Shown one piece after another: positions 33,793 through 43,058 of a DNA stretch of 64,000 nt. Location of the stretch: assembly GCA_041665465.1 (NCBI GenBank), contig JBAYIU010000001.1:1426001-1490000 (forward strand), in the 5' to 3' direction. Under the pieces are notes generated by a model. The model was not told the origin of the DNA. It ran no database searches and was given only the letters and a program-made list of their open reading frames with translations. The translations under genes and the position numbers were made by a program. Within the stretch, counting starts at the first letter, position 1. Each line of letters starts with the position of its first letter. Source of the stretch: JACRPH01 sp041665465 (lineage in GTDB: Archaea > Nanobdellota > Nanobdellia > Woesearchaeales > GW2011-AR9).

Positions 33793-35718
33793 ATGCAATA
33801 CAAAAATCTTACTTTAGATCCGTTTCAAGAAGATGCCATTAAAGCTATTGAAGCAAACAACTCAGTAGTTGTTTCTGCTCCTACTGGAAGCGGTAAGACC
33901 TTAATTGCTGACTTTATCATCGAGAAGCATCGAAATGATGATAAACGAATAATCTATACTGCTCCCATCAAGGCTCTTTCTAACCAGAAATATCGAGATT
34001 TCTGTAAGGATTATGGTGAGGACAGGATAGGATTAATGACCGGAGATATTGTCATCAACCCCAGTGCTAAAGTTTTGATCATGACTACCGAGATCTATCG
34101 TAACATGGTAGTTTCTAACGATGAAGAAGTTAAAGATGTAGCTTACGTCATTTTTGATGAGATTCATTTTATTAATGATATTGAACGAGGATATGTTTGG
34201 GAAGAATCAATAATCTATAGTCCTGAAACGGTACGTTTTCTTTGTCTCTCTGCTACTATCCCCAATGCTGAAGAATTTGCTCGCTGGATTAAAGCGATTA
34301 AACATCATTCCGTAAAAACTGTCGTCTCTGTTACTCGTCCTGTTCCATTACAGATGCAATTTTATGATTATGAACAAGGGTTAACCACTTTAGAAAAAGT
34401 AAAAGCAGTTTTGGATGATCCAGAATATCGAAGAATGCGCAGTAAGAAGACTAAAAATAGAGTAAGGGTTCCTGCTCCAGATCATACTGCTTTAATCAAA
34501 GAGATAGGTAATGACAAGTTACCTTGCTTGTTCTTTATCTTTTCCAGAAATGAGTGCCAACTTAAATCTCAAGAACTAGCTCGTAAAAACCTTTTTCCTA
34601 AAGATTTTAACTTACTTCAACGTTTTAATAAACGATTAGAAGATGCTCCTAGCGAGATCAGTCGTTTAACCTCTACCAAGATTCTTAGAGAAACCTTACC
34701 TCAGGGAATAGCGTTTCATCATGCTGGACTTTTACCAATCATAAAAGAAGCATTAGAAGAGTTCTTTGCAGAAGGAAAGATTAAAGTTCTTTATGCCACA
34801 GAAACTTTTGCTGTTGGTATCAACATGCCAGCTAAAACTGTAGCTTTTGATTCTTTACGCAAGTTTGATGGATACAATTTTAGAAATCTTACTACCAAAG
34901 AATTCTTCCAAATGGCCGGAAGAGCAGGTAGAAGAGGAATAGATAAGATTGGTTATGCTATTAGTATGATCTTCCGTCCAAGTTTCAGTTATGCTGAAGT
35001 TAAACATATCACTTCTAAAGATGTTGAGCCAATTAAATCTCAATTTAAATTGTCTGTAAATACTGTTCTTAACTTGATTAACCAACATACCCCAGAACAG
35101 ATTGAACATATCTTACGTTTGAGTTTCTGGAGTTATCAACAGTTCGGAGAGAATTATGCTAAAGTTCCAGCTAGAGTATTATTGGCTAGGTATAATAGTA
35201 TTGTTAGAAAATTAGAGTTGTTTGGATATATCCAAGACGGGACTATTACTCCTAAGGGGATGTTCTCAGCTAAGATCTTTGCCGACGAAATATCAATCGG
35301 AGAAATATTTGCTACAGAGATTGCTGAGTCTTTGGATGAGTATCAAATTTTGTTAGTCTTAGCAGGATTAGCTTACGAAACCAGAGATATAGACGAGTTT
35401 AAGAACCAACATGTCGATGACCGTTTACGCAAGTTACGTAAAATTTTACATGATCATGAATACCTTTCTAAAGAGAAGAAGTTTAAGGAATTAGAGAAAA
35501 TCTCTGCTTTAGTTTATCCTGTTTTTTCCGGAGAAAGTTTCTTTAAAGTGTTAGAACAAACTAATCTTCAGGAAGGAGATTTGATTCGGTTCTTCTTACA
35601 GATCCTGGATCGTATTGGTCAGATTAAGAAAGCTACTACAGATTATCGAGTGAAGAATAAGATGGCTAACTGTGAAGGTATCCTTAAGAAAGCCCTGGAA
35701 GGGATATATTTAGTGTAA
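33793..35718 (+). CDS. Ski2/Mtr4-like superfamily 2 RNA helicase
   Basis: A 641-residue helicase. Motif I is APTGSGKT (29-36), then TAPIKALSNQK (Ia), motif II DEIH (122-125) in FDEIHFINDIERGYVWE, motif III SATIPN, and motif VI FFQMAGRAGRRGID. FATETFAVGINMPAKT (motif V) and the GRAGRRG block are typical of the Ski2/Mtr4 family. Eukaryotic members feed RNA to the exosome. Archaeal ones are thought to act in RNA decay or processing. It lacks the arch (KOW) insertion of Mtr4, consistent with its length. A TATA box (TTTATATAG) lies at 33745-33753. Confidence 0.85.
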   Translation: MQYKNLTLDPFQEDAIKAIEANNSVVVSAPTGSGKTLIADFIIEKHRNDDKRIIYTAPIKALSNQKYRDFCKDYGEDRIGLMTGDIVINPSAKVLIMTTEIYRNMVVSNDEEVKDVAYVIFDEIHFINDIERGYVWEESIIYSPETVRFLCLSATIPNAEEFARWIKAIKHHSVKTVVSVTRPVPLQMQFYDYEQGLTTLEKVKAVLDDPEYRRMRSKKTKNRVRVPAPDHTALIKEIGNDKLPCLFFIFSRNECQLKSQELARKNLFPKDFNLLQRFNKRLEDAPSEISRLTSTKILRETLPQGIAFHHAGLLPIIKEALEEFFAEGKIKVLYATETFAVGINMPAKTVAFDSLRKFDGYNFRNLTTKEFFQMAGRAGRRGIDKIGYAISMIFRPSFSYAEVKHITSKDVEPIKSQFKLSVNTVLNLINQHTPEQIEHILRLSFWSYQQFGENYAKVPARVLLARYNSIVRKLELFGYIQDGTITPKGMFSAKIFADEISIGEIFATEIAESLDEYQILLVLAGLAYETRDIDEFKNQHVDDRLRKLRKILHDHEYLSKEKKFKELEKISALVYPVFSGESFFKVLEQTNLQEGDLIRFFLQILDRIGQIKKATTDYRVKNKMANCEGILKKALEGIYLV

Positions 35719-35752
35719 GTTTGGGAAGATTTTTATAAATAAAAATAAAAAA

Positions 35753-37480
35753 TTACTTTCTATTATCTCTTTCATCTACTAATTGCTTGATGAAATCTTC
35801 TATCTTTACATCAAACTTGACTTCCCCCGATCGAGACCGAATCGCTAGACAGTTCTTCTCCACTTCTTTATCTCCAATGGTAACCATATAATTTGATTTC
35901 TCCATCTGAGCATCGCGTACCTTCTTGCCAATGGTTTCTGAAGAAAGGTCTAACTCTACTCTGATCCTTTTATCCATTAATCTTTCAAAGAGATCTTGAG
36001 CGAGGAGATTGTTTCGTTCATTAACCGTAAGAATCTTAACTTGTACTGGATTTAACCATAGGGGTAGATTTCCATTAGTATGTTCTAATAAGATCCCAAT
36101 AAATCGCTCTAACGAACCGTAAATAACCCGATGTAACATTACTGGTCGTTTCATTTGGTTGTTATTATCCACATATTCTAACTCAAACCTCTCTGGCATG
36201 GCAAAATCTAATTGGATAGTGGAACATTGCCAGGTTCTTCCCAAACTGTCTCTTACATGGAAATCTATCTTCGGTCCGTAGAAAGCACCGTCTCCTTCAT
36301 TTACTTTATACTTCATCTTAGTTTTCTTTAAGACGTCTTCTAAGGCTTTCTCAGCTTTGTCCCAAACAGAATCATCTCCTATTCTTTTCTCTGGGCGAGT
36401 AGACAGTTCTACATGGTCAAATTCTAAATTGAACTTTGAAAAGAATTTCTTGATCAGTTCAATGATATTATTTATCTCTTGATCTAATTGTTCTTCAGTA
36501 CAGAAAATATGGGCATCATCTTGAGTAAATTTTATCACTCTAAACAATCCCGCTAGTACTCCACTTAATTCTTGTCGATGTACAATCCCCAATTCACCTA
36601 CTCTTAAGGGTAAGTGACGATAGGTCTTAGGAGTAGATTTGTAAACTAACATTCCTCCTGGACAGTTCATGGGTTTAACTGCAAATTCTCTTTTTTCATA
36701 ATCCGTTAAAAAGATATTCTCTTTGTACTTATCCCAATGGCCCGAGATTAACCATAATTTCTTGTCTAAGATTTGAGGAGTAGAAATTTCTTGATATCCA
36801 GCCTTGCGATGTTCCTCTCTCCAGAAATTCACTAATTCATTGTAGATGGTTAATCCTTTATCATGATAGAATACCATTCCCGGAGCTACATCTTGGAAAG
36901 AAAATAAATCTAATTTCTGTCCAATGATGCGATGATCGTTGTCTTTCAGTTTGCTAGTATCTAATCTGGATTTGGAAATCTGTGCTAATAACTTCTTATG
37001 GTCAATCACTTCTTCTGTTGGGGCTATCTTAACTTCTTTTCCCACAGAAACTTCTCCTGCCGGTCCAAAACTTCTACTTAACTCAGAGAGAGGATGTCCT
37101 TTACAAGCTACGTTAAATGATTTATACCATCCAAAAGGTGCTCTGGTGATTTGATACTCTTTCTCTTTGTTTAATATCTTTTCTGCTTCTTTCAAAGCTT
37201 CTTCTGCTTTTTTAGGAGCAGCTAAGCTAGAACTTAAATGGGCATAGGGATATAAGACAATATTCTTTGCTTTAACTTGTACTGCGATGTCTTTGACTTC
37301 TTTAACATAACGTTCTACTACTCCTTTAAGGTCAGATTCGTCAGCTTTCTCAACTGCAGAAAAGATCACTAAACATTCTTCTACTCTTTGCTTTCCTTCT
37401 TTAGCATCTTCGGCATCCTTAATAGCTTTCTTTTTAGCTTCAAACTCAATAAAATCGGCGTGTATGGCAAGTATTTTCAT
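35753..37480 (-). CDS. thrS: Threonyl-tRNA synthetase (archaeal type)
   Basis: A 575-residue class II synthetase. The N-terminal editing domain (1-135, similar to D-aminoacyl-tRNA deacylase) starts MKILAIHADFIEFE and contains GWYKSF, as in archaeal ThrRS. The catalytic core has the motif KPMNCPGGML, with Zn ligand Cys273, the motif 2 region IVHRQELSGVLAGLFR, TQDDAHIFC and the motif 3 element MLHRVIYGSLERFIGIL. The anticodon-binding domain follows. It charges tRNA-Thr, and the editing domain removes serine. It is convergent with the Ski2-like gene. Confidence 0.95.
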   Translation of the reverse strand: MKILAIHADFIEFEAKKKAIKDAEDAKEGKQRVEECLVIFSAVEKADESDLKGVVERYVKEVKDIAVQVKAKNIVLYPYAHLSSSLAAPKKAEEALKEAEKILNKEKEYQITRAPFGWYKSFNVACKGHPLSELSRSFGPAGEVSVGKEVKIAPTEEVIDHKKLLAQISKSRLDTSKLKDNDHRIIGQKLDLFSFQDVAPGMVFYHDKGLTIYNELVNFWREEHRKAGYQEISTPQILDKKLWLISGHWDKYKENIFLTDYEKREFAVKPMNCPGGMLVYKSTPKTYRHLPLRVGELGIVHRQELSGVLAGLFRVIKFTQDDAHIFCTEEQLDQEINNIIELIKKFFSKFNLEFDHVELSTRPEKRIGDDSVWDKAEKALEDVLKKTKMKYKVNEGDGAFYGPKIDFHVRDSLGRTWQCSTIQLDFAMPERFELEYVDNNNQMKRPVMLHRVIYGSLERFIGILLEHTNGNLPLWLNPVQVKILTVNERNNLLAQDLFERLMDKRIRVELDLSSETIGKKVRDAQMEKSNYMVTIGDKEVEKNCLAIRSRSGEVKFDVKIEDFIKQLVDERDNRK

Positions 37481-37539
37481 TTTTTAATCCTCTTGTTTTA
37501 TTTTTAGTACTTCATCCTTATTCTTTAAATATTTAACTC

Positions 37540-37950
37540 TCATTTCTGTTTATGTGGTGTGTTCCAATAGAGGAGACGAGCAGAAAAGTTGGGAGAATCT
37601 TTTCTAATGTAACTCTCAATTAGATTTATTCCTTCTCCCGCTTTAACTACTACTTCCTGACATCCTTCGAGGGGAAGAGTTCCCATGTAATCTCGCCGGA
37701 CTAATATCCTTTGTTCTATCCCTTCCTCATAAACAGAACGAGGTAGATCTACTATCAGGACTTCGTCACGAGGAAGGTGAAAACGACTGCTCTCTCTAGC
37801 TAAACTCTCATTTGGGGTTAAGAAGAAGTCTCTTTCCGAATCTAATCCTCTGGTAAGTATTCCTCGCAATTTCCCTTGCTTCCCTCCATGGTACAATGTT
37901 ATTTTTTCCGGTGCCATTTTTTGATTATAGCACTGCCTGTTCAGAACCAT
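37540..37950 (-). CDS. Possible ADP-ribosyltransferase-fold protein
   Basis: A 136-residue protein. Residues 17-45 (ITLYHGGKQ...ILTRGL...FFLTPNESLARE) follow the LYHGG, then helix, then F-x-T-x-x-x-x-A pattern seen in small proteins of the ADP-ribosyltransferase and DUF3990 type, though no catalytic Glu motif is certain. VLIVDLPRSVYEE and a C-terminal strand complete it. Start is uncertain: the ATG at 37917 (MAPEKITLYHGG) is equally possible. It stands alone. Confidence 0.45.
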   Translation of the reverse strand: MVLNRQCYNQKMAPEKITLYHGGKQGKLRGILTRGLDSERDFFLTPNESLARESSRFHLPRDEVLIVDLPRSVYEEGIEQRILVRRDYMGTLPLEGCQEVVVKAGEGINLIESYIRKDSPNFSARLLYWNTPHKQK

Positions 37951-38018
37951 TCTTCAGAAAGAAAAACTAGCCCTGAACTTCCCTTTAGCAGGAAGCAGTA
38001 GTGCTAGTAGTAGTAGTT

Positions 38019-38054
38019 CCAACTAGTAAAAACTTCAATAAGTTTTGTAGTTGG
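38019..38054. repeat. Hairpin in the divergent intergenic region
   Basis: CCAACTA (38019-38025) pairs with TAGTTGG (38048-38054) and AAAACTT (38029-38035) with AAGTTTT (38040-38046), leaving a CAAT loop. Just upstream is a short AGT-repeat stretch (38007-38018). The hairpin lies 140 nt before the start at 38194 and is not followed by a gene end, so it is not an obvious terminator for a neighbour. It could belong to a small RNA. Confidence 0.4.
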
Positions 38055-38193
38055 TTTAAGATCATCTCTTGATGGGAGTTGAGGTAAAGTATTTAAAACT
38101 TTTGGAGATTATCTTTGTTCTTACTATTAAGTAATTACAAAGCGAAAGATTTATAAATAAGTCTTGCTTAAGAATGAAAAAGGTGATTAAAAC

Positions 38194-38937
38194 ATGACAA
38201 CTACAATTGATTCATTAGACGTTTTATCAAGACATATAGATTCTCTTCCTGCTTTTGAACTAGCTAGTAATCCCTTTATCAGATATTATTCAGGGGTTCT
38301 AGATGCTTGTGGTGAAGATCCTCGTGTTGAAGGAATAGTTGAAAGATTTAATTCTAAGACTAAGGTTCCCGTAGAAATGGTAACTCAGCACCAAGATATT
38401 CTGTACGAAGCAACTCTAGCTGTAGCTAAAGATGAACCCTTAGCTGAAGAAGTTGGTTCTATCATGGATAAGTTTATTCAACCAGAGCATCCTCTTTATG
38501 CTTTACTTCAAGTTGCTGCTTCTGGTAATCCGGTTGATTATGATTTAGCAAGAGTACCTATCCTTGCTTATCGTAAAGATCGGGCTAATCAACAATTTGA
38601 TTTAGAGTTTGGGTTAGTCTTTGGTCCTCAAGATGATGATGCAGAGAAAGCTAGAAAAAGAGAGTTAAGAGCAAACTCTATTGAACAAAGAAGTGATTAT
38701 GTTGAACAGAGAATGGCCGAAATCCAATCAAAAGATTCTCGTCGATTAGTTTACGAGACTTTAAAAGATTCTCTAATAACATTAACTAGTGCTTATTCCA
38801 TTGTCCTAGAAGAAACTCAGAAGACGTTTGATAGAGCAATTGCTACTTTAGATGGGGCTTATGAAAAATCTCAATTTATTATTCTTCCATTGCGGGAAGT
38901 AATTCCAGATGATGGTAAGATTATGATAAGAGTCTAA
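38194..38937 (+). CDS. Uncharacterised helical protein
   Basis: A 247-residue, mostly helical, acidic protein with no recognised motif (starts MTTTIDSLDVLSRHIDS). A charged region near 145-170 (DDDAEKARKRELRANSIEQR) may be a coiled coil. It has an excellent Shine-Dalgarno (AAGGTGAT, 6 nt from the ATG) and a TATA box (ATTTATAAAT) around 38150-38159. It is a single gene. The 243-nt upstream gap holds a hairpin and a trinucleotide repeat and no other gene that I can see. Confidence 0.55.
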   Translation: MTTTIDSLDVLSRHIDSLPAFELASNPFIRYYSGVLDACGEDPRVEGIVERFNSKTKVPVEMVTQHQDILYEATLAVAKDEPLAEEVGSIMDKFIQPEHPLYALLQVAASGNPVDYDLARVPILAYRKDRANQQFDLEFGLVFGPQDDDAEKARKRELRANSIEQRSDYVEQRMAEIQSKDSRRLVYETLKDSLITLTSAYSIVLEETQKTFDRAIATLDGAYEKSQFIILPLREVIPDDGKIMIRV

Positions 38938-39015
38938 TTATTTTTCTATTTTTATTGTTATTTTACCCTTTACAAACAAAAAGCTTCTTAAATCCCAAAT
39001 ATATCCTTAACTATA

Positions 39016-39669
39016 ATGACTAAAAAAGAAACTATTCTTGTTTTTGGAGCACATTCTGACGATTTTGTGTTAGGGGCAGGAGGAACTCTGGCTAAATATA
39101 AAAAAGAAGGCAAGACGGTTATCTCAGTTATATTCTCTTTCGGTGAGAAATCTCATCCCTGGTTAAGGCAAACTATTGTACAACAGATGCGTTCCAAAGA
39201 AGCGATTGAGGCAAGTAATATTTTGGGAATGAGTCGTCTAGTTTTTTATGATTTAGAAGAACTTAAATTCTATGAAGAATATCAATCTAAGAATTTGGCG
39301 AAGGAATTGTTGGCTCTTATAGAAACAGAAGCTCCAACTAAGATTTTTACTCATAGTGCAGAAGATCTTCATCCTGATCATCAGGACGTTTACAAGATTA
39401 CTATAGAGCTTTGGAAACTTCTACCAAAAACAGTTCGTCCAGAAGTTTATACCTATTCTATCTGGAATCCCATATCACTAGATAATAAATACCCTTCATT
39501 ATATGTTAATATCACCAAATACTTCACTCAGAAGATGAGAGCGCTGAAAACCTTCCGTAGTCAGAAGGTCTATATCGTTTATCCCATAATCTTACTATTA
39601 TTCCGTTCATTAAAAGATGGATTAAGAATAAGAACACTTTTTGGGGAGAGGTTCTTTAGAATAAAATGA
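39016..39669 (+). CDS. PIG-L family N-acetylglucosamine deacetylase
   Basis: A 217-residue enzyme of the LmbE/PIG-L family. Zn-binding motif GAHSDD (10-15, with His12, Asp14 and Asp15) and HPDHQD (about 119-124) are present, with TLAKYKKEGKTVISVIFSFGE in between. It removes the acetyl group from GlcNAc-lipids or related glycans. Its stop overlaps the start of the glycosyltransferase (ATGA), so the two act in one pathway. In other systems a GT4 enzyme plus this deacetylase make GlcN-linked lipids or glycans. Confidence 0.85.
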   Translation: MTKKETILVFGAHSDDFVLGAGGTLAKYKKEGKTVISVIFSFGEKSHPWLRQTIVQQMRSKEAIEASNILGMSRLVFYDLEELKFYEEYQSKNLAKELLALIETEAPTKIFTHSAEDLHPDHQDVYKITIELWKLLPKTVRPEVYTYSIWNPISLDNKYPSLYVNITKYFTQKMRALKTFRSQKVYIVYPIILLLFRSLKDGLRIRTLFGERFFRIK

Positions 39670-40808
39670 CTCCTCTTGAACCTAAACTAAAATTATTGGT
39701 TGTTGCAGATACTTATTATCCCAAAGTTGATGGCATTCTTAGATTCATGGAAGAGTTTATCAAGCGTTCTGAACATGATTTTGATCTCTCTCTGTTGGTT
39801 CCCAACCTTGGCTTGAAAAAAGGAAATAAAGTTACTTATTTAGAAACGTCTAAGTTCTTAAAAGTGTCTGGGTATCCAAGCATTAAATTTTCTAATCACA
39901 ATAGAAAGATAATCAGAGAATCTGTCCAAAACGCTGATGTAGTATTTGTACAAGGTCCAGCTCTGGCTAGTTATTTAACCATTAAGTATGCTCATCGTTG
40001 TGGTAAACCTGTTGTGTTTTATGCTCATATTATTATTTGGGAATTATTTGAGAAATTTCTACCAAAAATATTTAATAAATTTATCTCTCGTTTAATCCGT
40101 CGTATAAACATAAAACTGTATAATAAATGTGGTGAAATTCTTGTTCCTTATCATGAACTTAAACATACCTTAGTTCATAATGGGGTAACTGTCCCTATTA
40201 GTGTAGCTAAGTTGGGAGTAGATATTGTTCGTTTTTCTCCTGTTCAAGATAAAAAACCTTGGAAGATAAAATTTGGAATTGATCCGGAAAAAACGGTTAT
40301 TGGTTACGTGGGTAGAATATCTAAAGAAAAAAACGTGCCAGTATTATTAGAAGCATTTAATAAATTACGTAATCGTCGTAATAATTTCTTATTAATGGTG
40401 GGAGATGGCCCGGATGAACAAGTGCAACCCTTTAAAGAAAATTCTCAATGTTTAGTTACTGGATTTGTAGATAATGTTGAAGATTATCTTAAGGCCATGG
40501 ATGTGTTTGTTATGCCCAGTTTGACTGAAACAACTTCTCTTGCAACTTTGGAAGCAATGTCTTCTGGATTGCCGGTAGTGGTTACTAAAGTAGGGTTTCA
40601 GAAACAGTATGTAGTTAAAGATTACAATGGGTTATTCTTCCCTAAGAATAGTCCTTCTTTGCTAGCTTTAAAGATCGAAAGAATCTTACGTCATTCTGAA
40701 CTTAAATCGAGGCTTTCTCAGAATGCTCGTAAGACTATCTCTTATTCCTTCTCTTGGGAAAGGTCTATCAATCATATTAAACGTCTGCTGAAGAAACATA
40801 AAGAATGA
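39666..40808 (+). CDS. GT4 family glycosyltransferase
   Basis: A 380-residue glycosyltransferase with the two-Rossmann GT-B fold: N-terminal KLLVVADTYYPKVDGILRFMEE, and the C-terminal GYVGRISKEKNVPVLLEAFN, the donor-binding Glu segment MPSLTETTSLATLEAMSSGLPVV (E-x7-E type), followed by DYNGLFFP. It transfers a sugar from a nucleotide or lipid donor. The overlap with the PIG-L gene (4 nt) implies that its product is deacetylated by that enzyme. Confidence 0.9.
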   Translation: MTPLEPKLKLLVVADTYYPKVDGILRFMEEFIKRSEHDFDLSLLVPNLGLKKGNKVTYLETSKFLKVSGYPSIKFSNHNRKIIRESVQNADVVFVQGPALASYLTIKYAHRCGKPVVFYAHIIIWELFEKFLPKIFNKFISRLIRRINIKLYNKCGEILVPYHELKHTLVHNGVTVPISVAKLGVDIVRFSPVQDKKPWKIKFGIDPEKTVIGYVGRISKEKNVPVLLEAFNKLRNRRNNFLLMVGDGPDEQVQPFKENSQCLVTGFVDNVEDYLKAMDVFVMPSLTETTSLATLEAMSSGLPVVVTKVGFQKQYVVKDYNGLFFPKNSPSLLALKIERILRHSELKSRLSQNARKTISYSFSWERSINHIKRLLKKHKE

Positions 40809-40865
40809 TTTATATTGTGTATATGCAAAAAGTTTAAAAAAGCACGCTTAAAAGGGTGATTAATC

Positions 40866-41123
40866 ATGAAAAACTACGTATTTGAAGAAGGAGAAGCACC
40901 AGCTGAAGAAGTATTGGAAGACGAAGATGCTACCGAAGAAGACGGCTTTAAGGAAGGATTTGAAGATGATGAAACCGAAGCCCCAGAATGTTGCGAATGT
41001 GGTACGGCGGTAACCGCTGAAAAGAAAGTCACTCGCGAGATAGAAGGTGAGCAATATATCTTCTGTTCCAAAGAATGTGCTGATGAATTCGAAGAAAGCC
41101 TAGGCGAACCGGAAGAAGGATAG
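40866..41123 (+). CDS. Small acidic zinc-binding protein (TRASH-like)
   Basis: An 85-residue protein. The first 40 residues are very acidic (EEGEAPAEEVLEDEDATEED). The C-terminal part has CCECGTAVTAEK and YIFCSKECADEFEES, giving a C-x2-C and C-x3-C pair, as in TRASH/MYM-type metal-binding fingers. Such domains bind zinc or copper or act in metal sensing. The acidic tail could mimic nucleic acid or bind basic partners. It has the GGTGAT Shine-Dalgarno (40855-40860), five nucleotides before the ATG. Confidence 0.65.
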   Translation: MKNYVFEEGEAPAEEVLEDEDATEEDGFKEGFEDDETEAPECCECGTAVTAEKKVTREIEGEQYIFCSKECADEFEESLGEPEEG

Positions 41124-41151
41124 ACTTATTCCTTTTGTAATATTTTATCTA

Positions 41152-42861
41152 TTATTTTTCTAAACTCTTCTCGATCTTTTTAAGGTCCCAACAGTTTAAC
41201 ACATCCTTTTTCTCTGTCCAGCCACGTCGAGCAGATAGTAGTCCTAAAGGATAGTATCCTAACTGGCTTTTCTGGTGAGCATCGGTGCTGATAACAACCC
41301 TACATCCAGCTTGTATGGCTGATTTAACTTGCAGCCCATTTAAGTCCATTCTTTCGGGAGAAGAGTTGATTTCTAAAAAGACGTTCTTTTGTTTAGCTGC
41401 TTCAAATACTCTCTCTAGGTTTATATTTATCTCTGGACGATGTCCATGCTCAATCCCAGTAGGATGACCCAAAATATTTATTGGGTAATTATTTAAACAT
41501 TTTATTATTCGAGCAGTCATCTCTTTCTCTGGCATTTGTAATGAAGTATGCACTGCTGCTATCACCACATCTAACTCTTTAAGTTTAGATTTGGGCAGAG
41601 TTAGAGTGCCGTCTTTCTGAATGTCAATCTCTATTCCCGAAAAGACTCTGATTCCTACTTTCTTTCTAACCTTCTCGATTTCTTTTAAGTATTGAATTAA
41701 GCGTTTTTCAGTTAGGGGATTAACTATCCCTAATCTGCTGTAATGGTCATTGAAAGAAATGAATTTCATCCCTATTCTTTCTGCTTGCTGAGCCATTTTT
41801 AATATTGAGTTTTCTCCATCGGACCAGGTAGAATGGTTGTGAAACAATCCTTTAATGTCCTTCAAAGTGATTAGTTTAGGAAGTTTATGTTGTAAAGCTG
41901 CTTCTATTTCTCCAGTATTCTCTCTCAATTCTGGTTCGATAAAGTTCATCCCTAATTTATCATAAATCTCTTTCTCTGTGGTTCCAGCCACCCATACTTT
42001 ATCTTTTAATCTGAACAATCCATATTCGCTGAGAGTATATCCTTTGGAGAGAGCTAGTTTTCTTAGCTGAATGTTGTGTTCCTTACTCCCGATGAAATAA
42101 TTCATGGCTGAACCGAATTCTTTTTCTTTGACTACTCGTAAATCTACTTGCAATCCGTTGCTTAGACGAATGGAACTCTTAGTAGTTCCTTTATTGAGAA
42201 TCTCTTTTACTTCCGGAAGTTTAGTAAATAAGTCAATTACTTTTTCTGGCTGAGTGGAAGTGGCTAAGAAATCTAAATCTCCAACTGTTTCTTTACCTCG
42301 GCGGAAAGATCCGGCAACTTCTATCTTTTTGGCAAAAGGTTGAGCTTTGAAATAAGCTAGAATCTCATTCACGATCGGAAGAGCCTGAGCATACAAGAAA
42401 CGTTGAGGATTAGTCTTCAAGTAGTTGATTCCTTGCAAGAAATGTTTCTCTGTTTCTGCTCCAAACCCTGGAACGGTTCTTAACTTTCCAGTTTTGATCG
42501 CTTTCTCTAAGTCATCGACATTACTGATCTTCAATTTCTGATGAAGGATCTTAACTCTCTTTGGCCCCAATCCGGGGATTTGTAATAATTGTTCTAAATC
42601 AAACCCTACTTCTTTCTTCAGTTTGGTGTAATAATCTAATTTTCCGGTTTCTAGATATTGCTCTATTTTTAGAGCGATATGTTCTCCTATTCCGGGAATC
42701 TTCTGTAATTCTCCTCTTTGATGGATGGCTTCGATGTCTTCAGAAAGTGATTCGATAGAGCGAGCGGCATTTCGGTATGCCTGTGGTTTGAATTTAATTT
42801 CTTGCAGTTCTAGCAAGTCAGCGATTTCGTACAAGATTTTAGCTATTTCTAAGTTTTTCAT
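41152..42861 (-). CDS. polX: DNA polymerase X family protein with PHP domain
   Basis: A 569-residue protein. Helix-hairpin-helix segments at the N-terminus (LQKIPGIGEHIALKIEQYL and LLQIPGLGPKRVKILHQKL) precede the nucleotidyltransferase palm (GSFRRGKETVGDLDFLA, with catalytic Asp pair DLD). The C-terminal PHP domain has FHNHSTWSDG, FISFNDHYS and HPTGIEHGH and DAHQKS. Such PolX enzymes fill gaps in base-excision repair and have 3'-5' exonuclease. I chose the ATG at 42861 (Shine-Dalgarno GAGGA, 5 nt upstream). Its in-frame extension upstream to 42948 is unlikely. Confidence 0.9.
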   Translation of the reverse strand: MKNLEIAKILYEIADLLELQEIKFKPQAYRNAARSIESLSEDIEAIHQRGELQKIPGIGEHIALKIEQYLETGKLDYYTKLKKEVGFDLEQLLQIPGLGPKRVKILHQKLKISNVDDLEKAIKTGKLRTVPGFGAETEKHFLQGINYLKTNPQRFLYAQALPIVNEILAYFKAQPFAKKIEVAGSFRRGKETVGDLDFLATSTQPEKVIDLFTKLPEVKEILNKGTTKSSIRLSNGLQVDLRVVKEKEFGSAMNYFIGSKEHNIQLRKLALSKGYTLSEYGLFRLKDKVWVAGTTEKEIYDKLGMNFIEPELRENTGEIEAALQHKLPKLITLKDIKGLFHNHSTWSDGENSILKMAQQAERIGMKFISFNDHYSRLGIVNPLTEKRLIQYLKEIEKVRKKVGIRVFSGIEIDIQKDGTLTLPKSKLKELDVVIAAVHTSLQMPEKEMTARIIKCLNNYPINILGHPTGIEHGHRPEININLERVFEAAKQKNVFLEINSSPERMDLNGLQVKSAIQAGCRVVISTDAHQKSQLGYYPLGLLSARRGWTEKKDVLNCWDLKKIEKSLEK

Positions 42862-42916
42862 GTATTCCTCTTTTTGGGGAGAAGTAGTTGTTTTAAGTTT
42901 ATAAAAATTTGGAAAA

Positions 42917-43015
42917 GCCACTGAACAGAGTGGTTTGTCCAGTGGCACTAACCTTCCAAACCCTAAATCTTTTGGGAATCAGCCGTTCTAGAGAAGCCAC
43001 TCCCGCACTGGACAA
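42917..43015. repeat. Nested inverted repeats, possible non-coding RNA
   Basis: A perfect 10-bp inverted repeat, TTGTCCAGTG (42935-42944) and CACTGGACAA (43006-43015), encloses 61 nt. GCCACTG (42917-42923) can also pair with CAGTGGC (42940-42946), which competes with the first stem. The inner region holds short CCC/GGG and CTTC/GAAG pairs. The outer stem is followed by ACA, as in H/ACA guide RNAs, but I cannot define a guide pocket. The region lies between the polX promoter and the BRO-N gene. Confidence 0.45.
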
Positions 43016-43058
43016 CCTCAGCTAGAATATATAAAGGGGTTCTGCTCTTAGGTTTATT

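Noticed and set aside
37994..38026. Ser-rich peptide frame in AGT repeats
   Set aside because: No start codon between the upstream stop and the repeat. It reads as low-complexity sequence.
42862..42948. N-terminal extension of PolX to 42948
   Set aside because: It spans the TATA box (around 42896-42905) and Shine-Dalgarno of the real start.
42935..43015. A tRNA gene
   Set aside because: Size and a 10-bp end stem fit, but no T-loop GGTTCRANYCC and no anticodon stem can be found on either strand.
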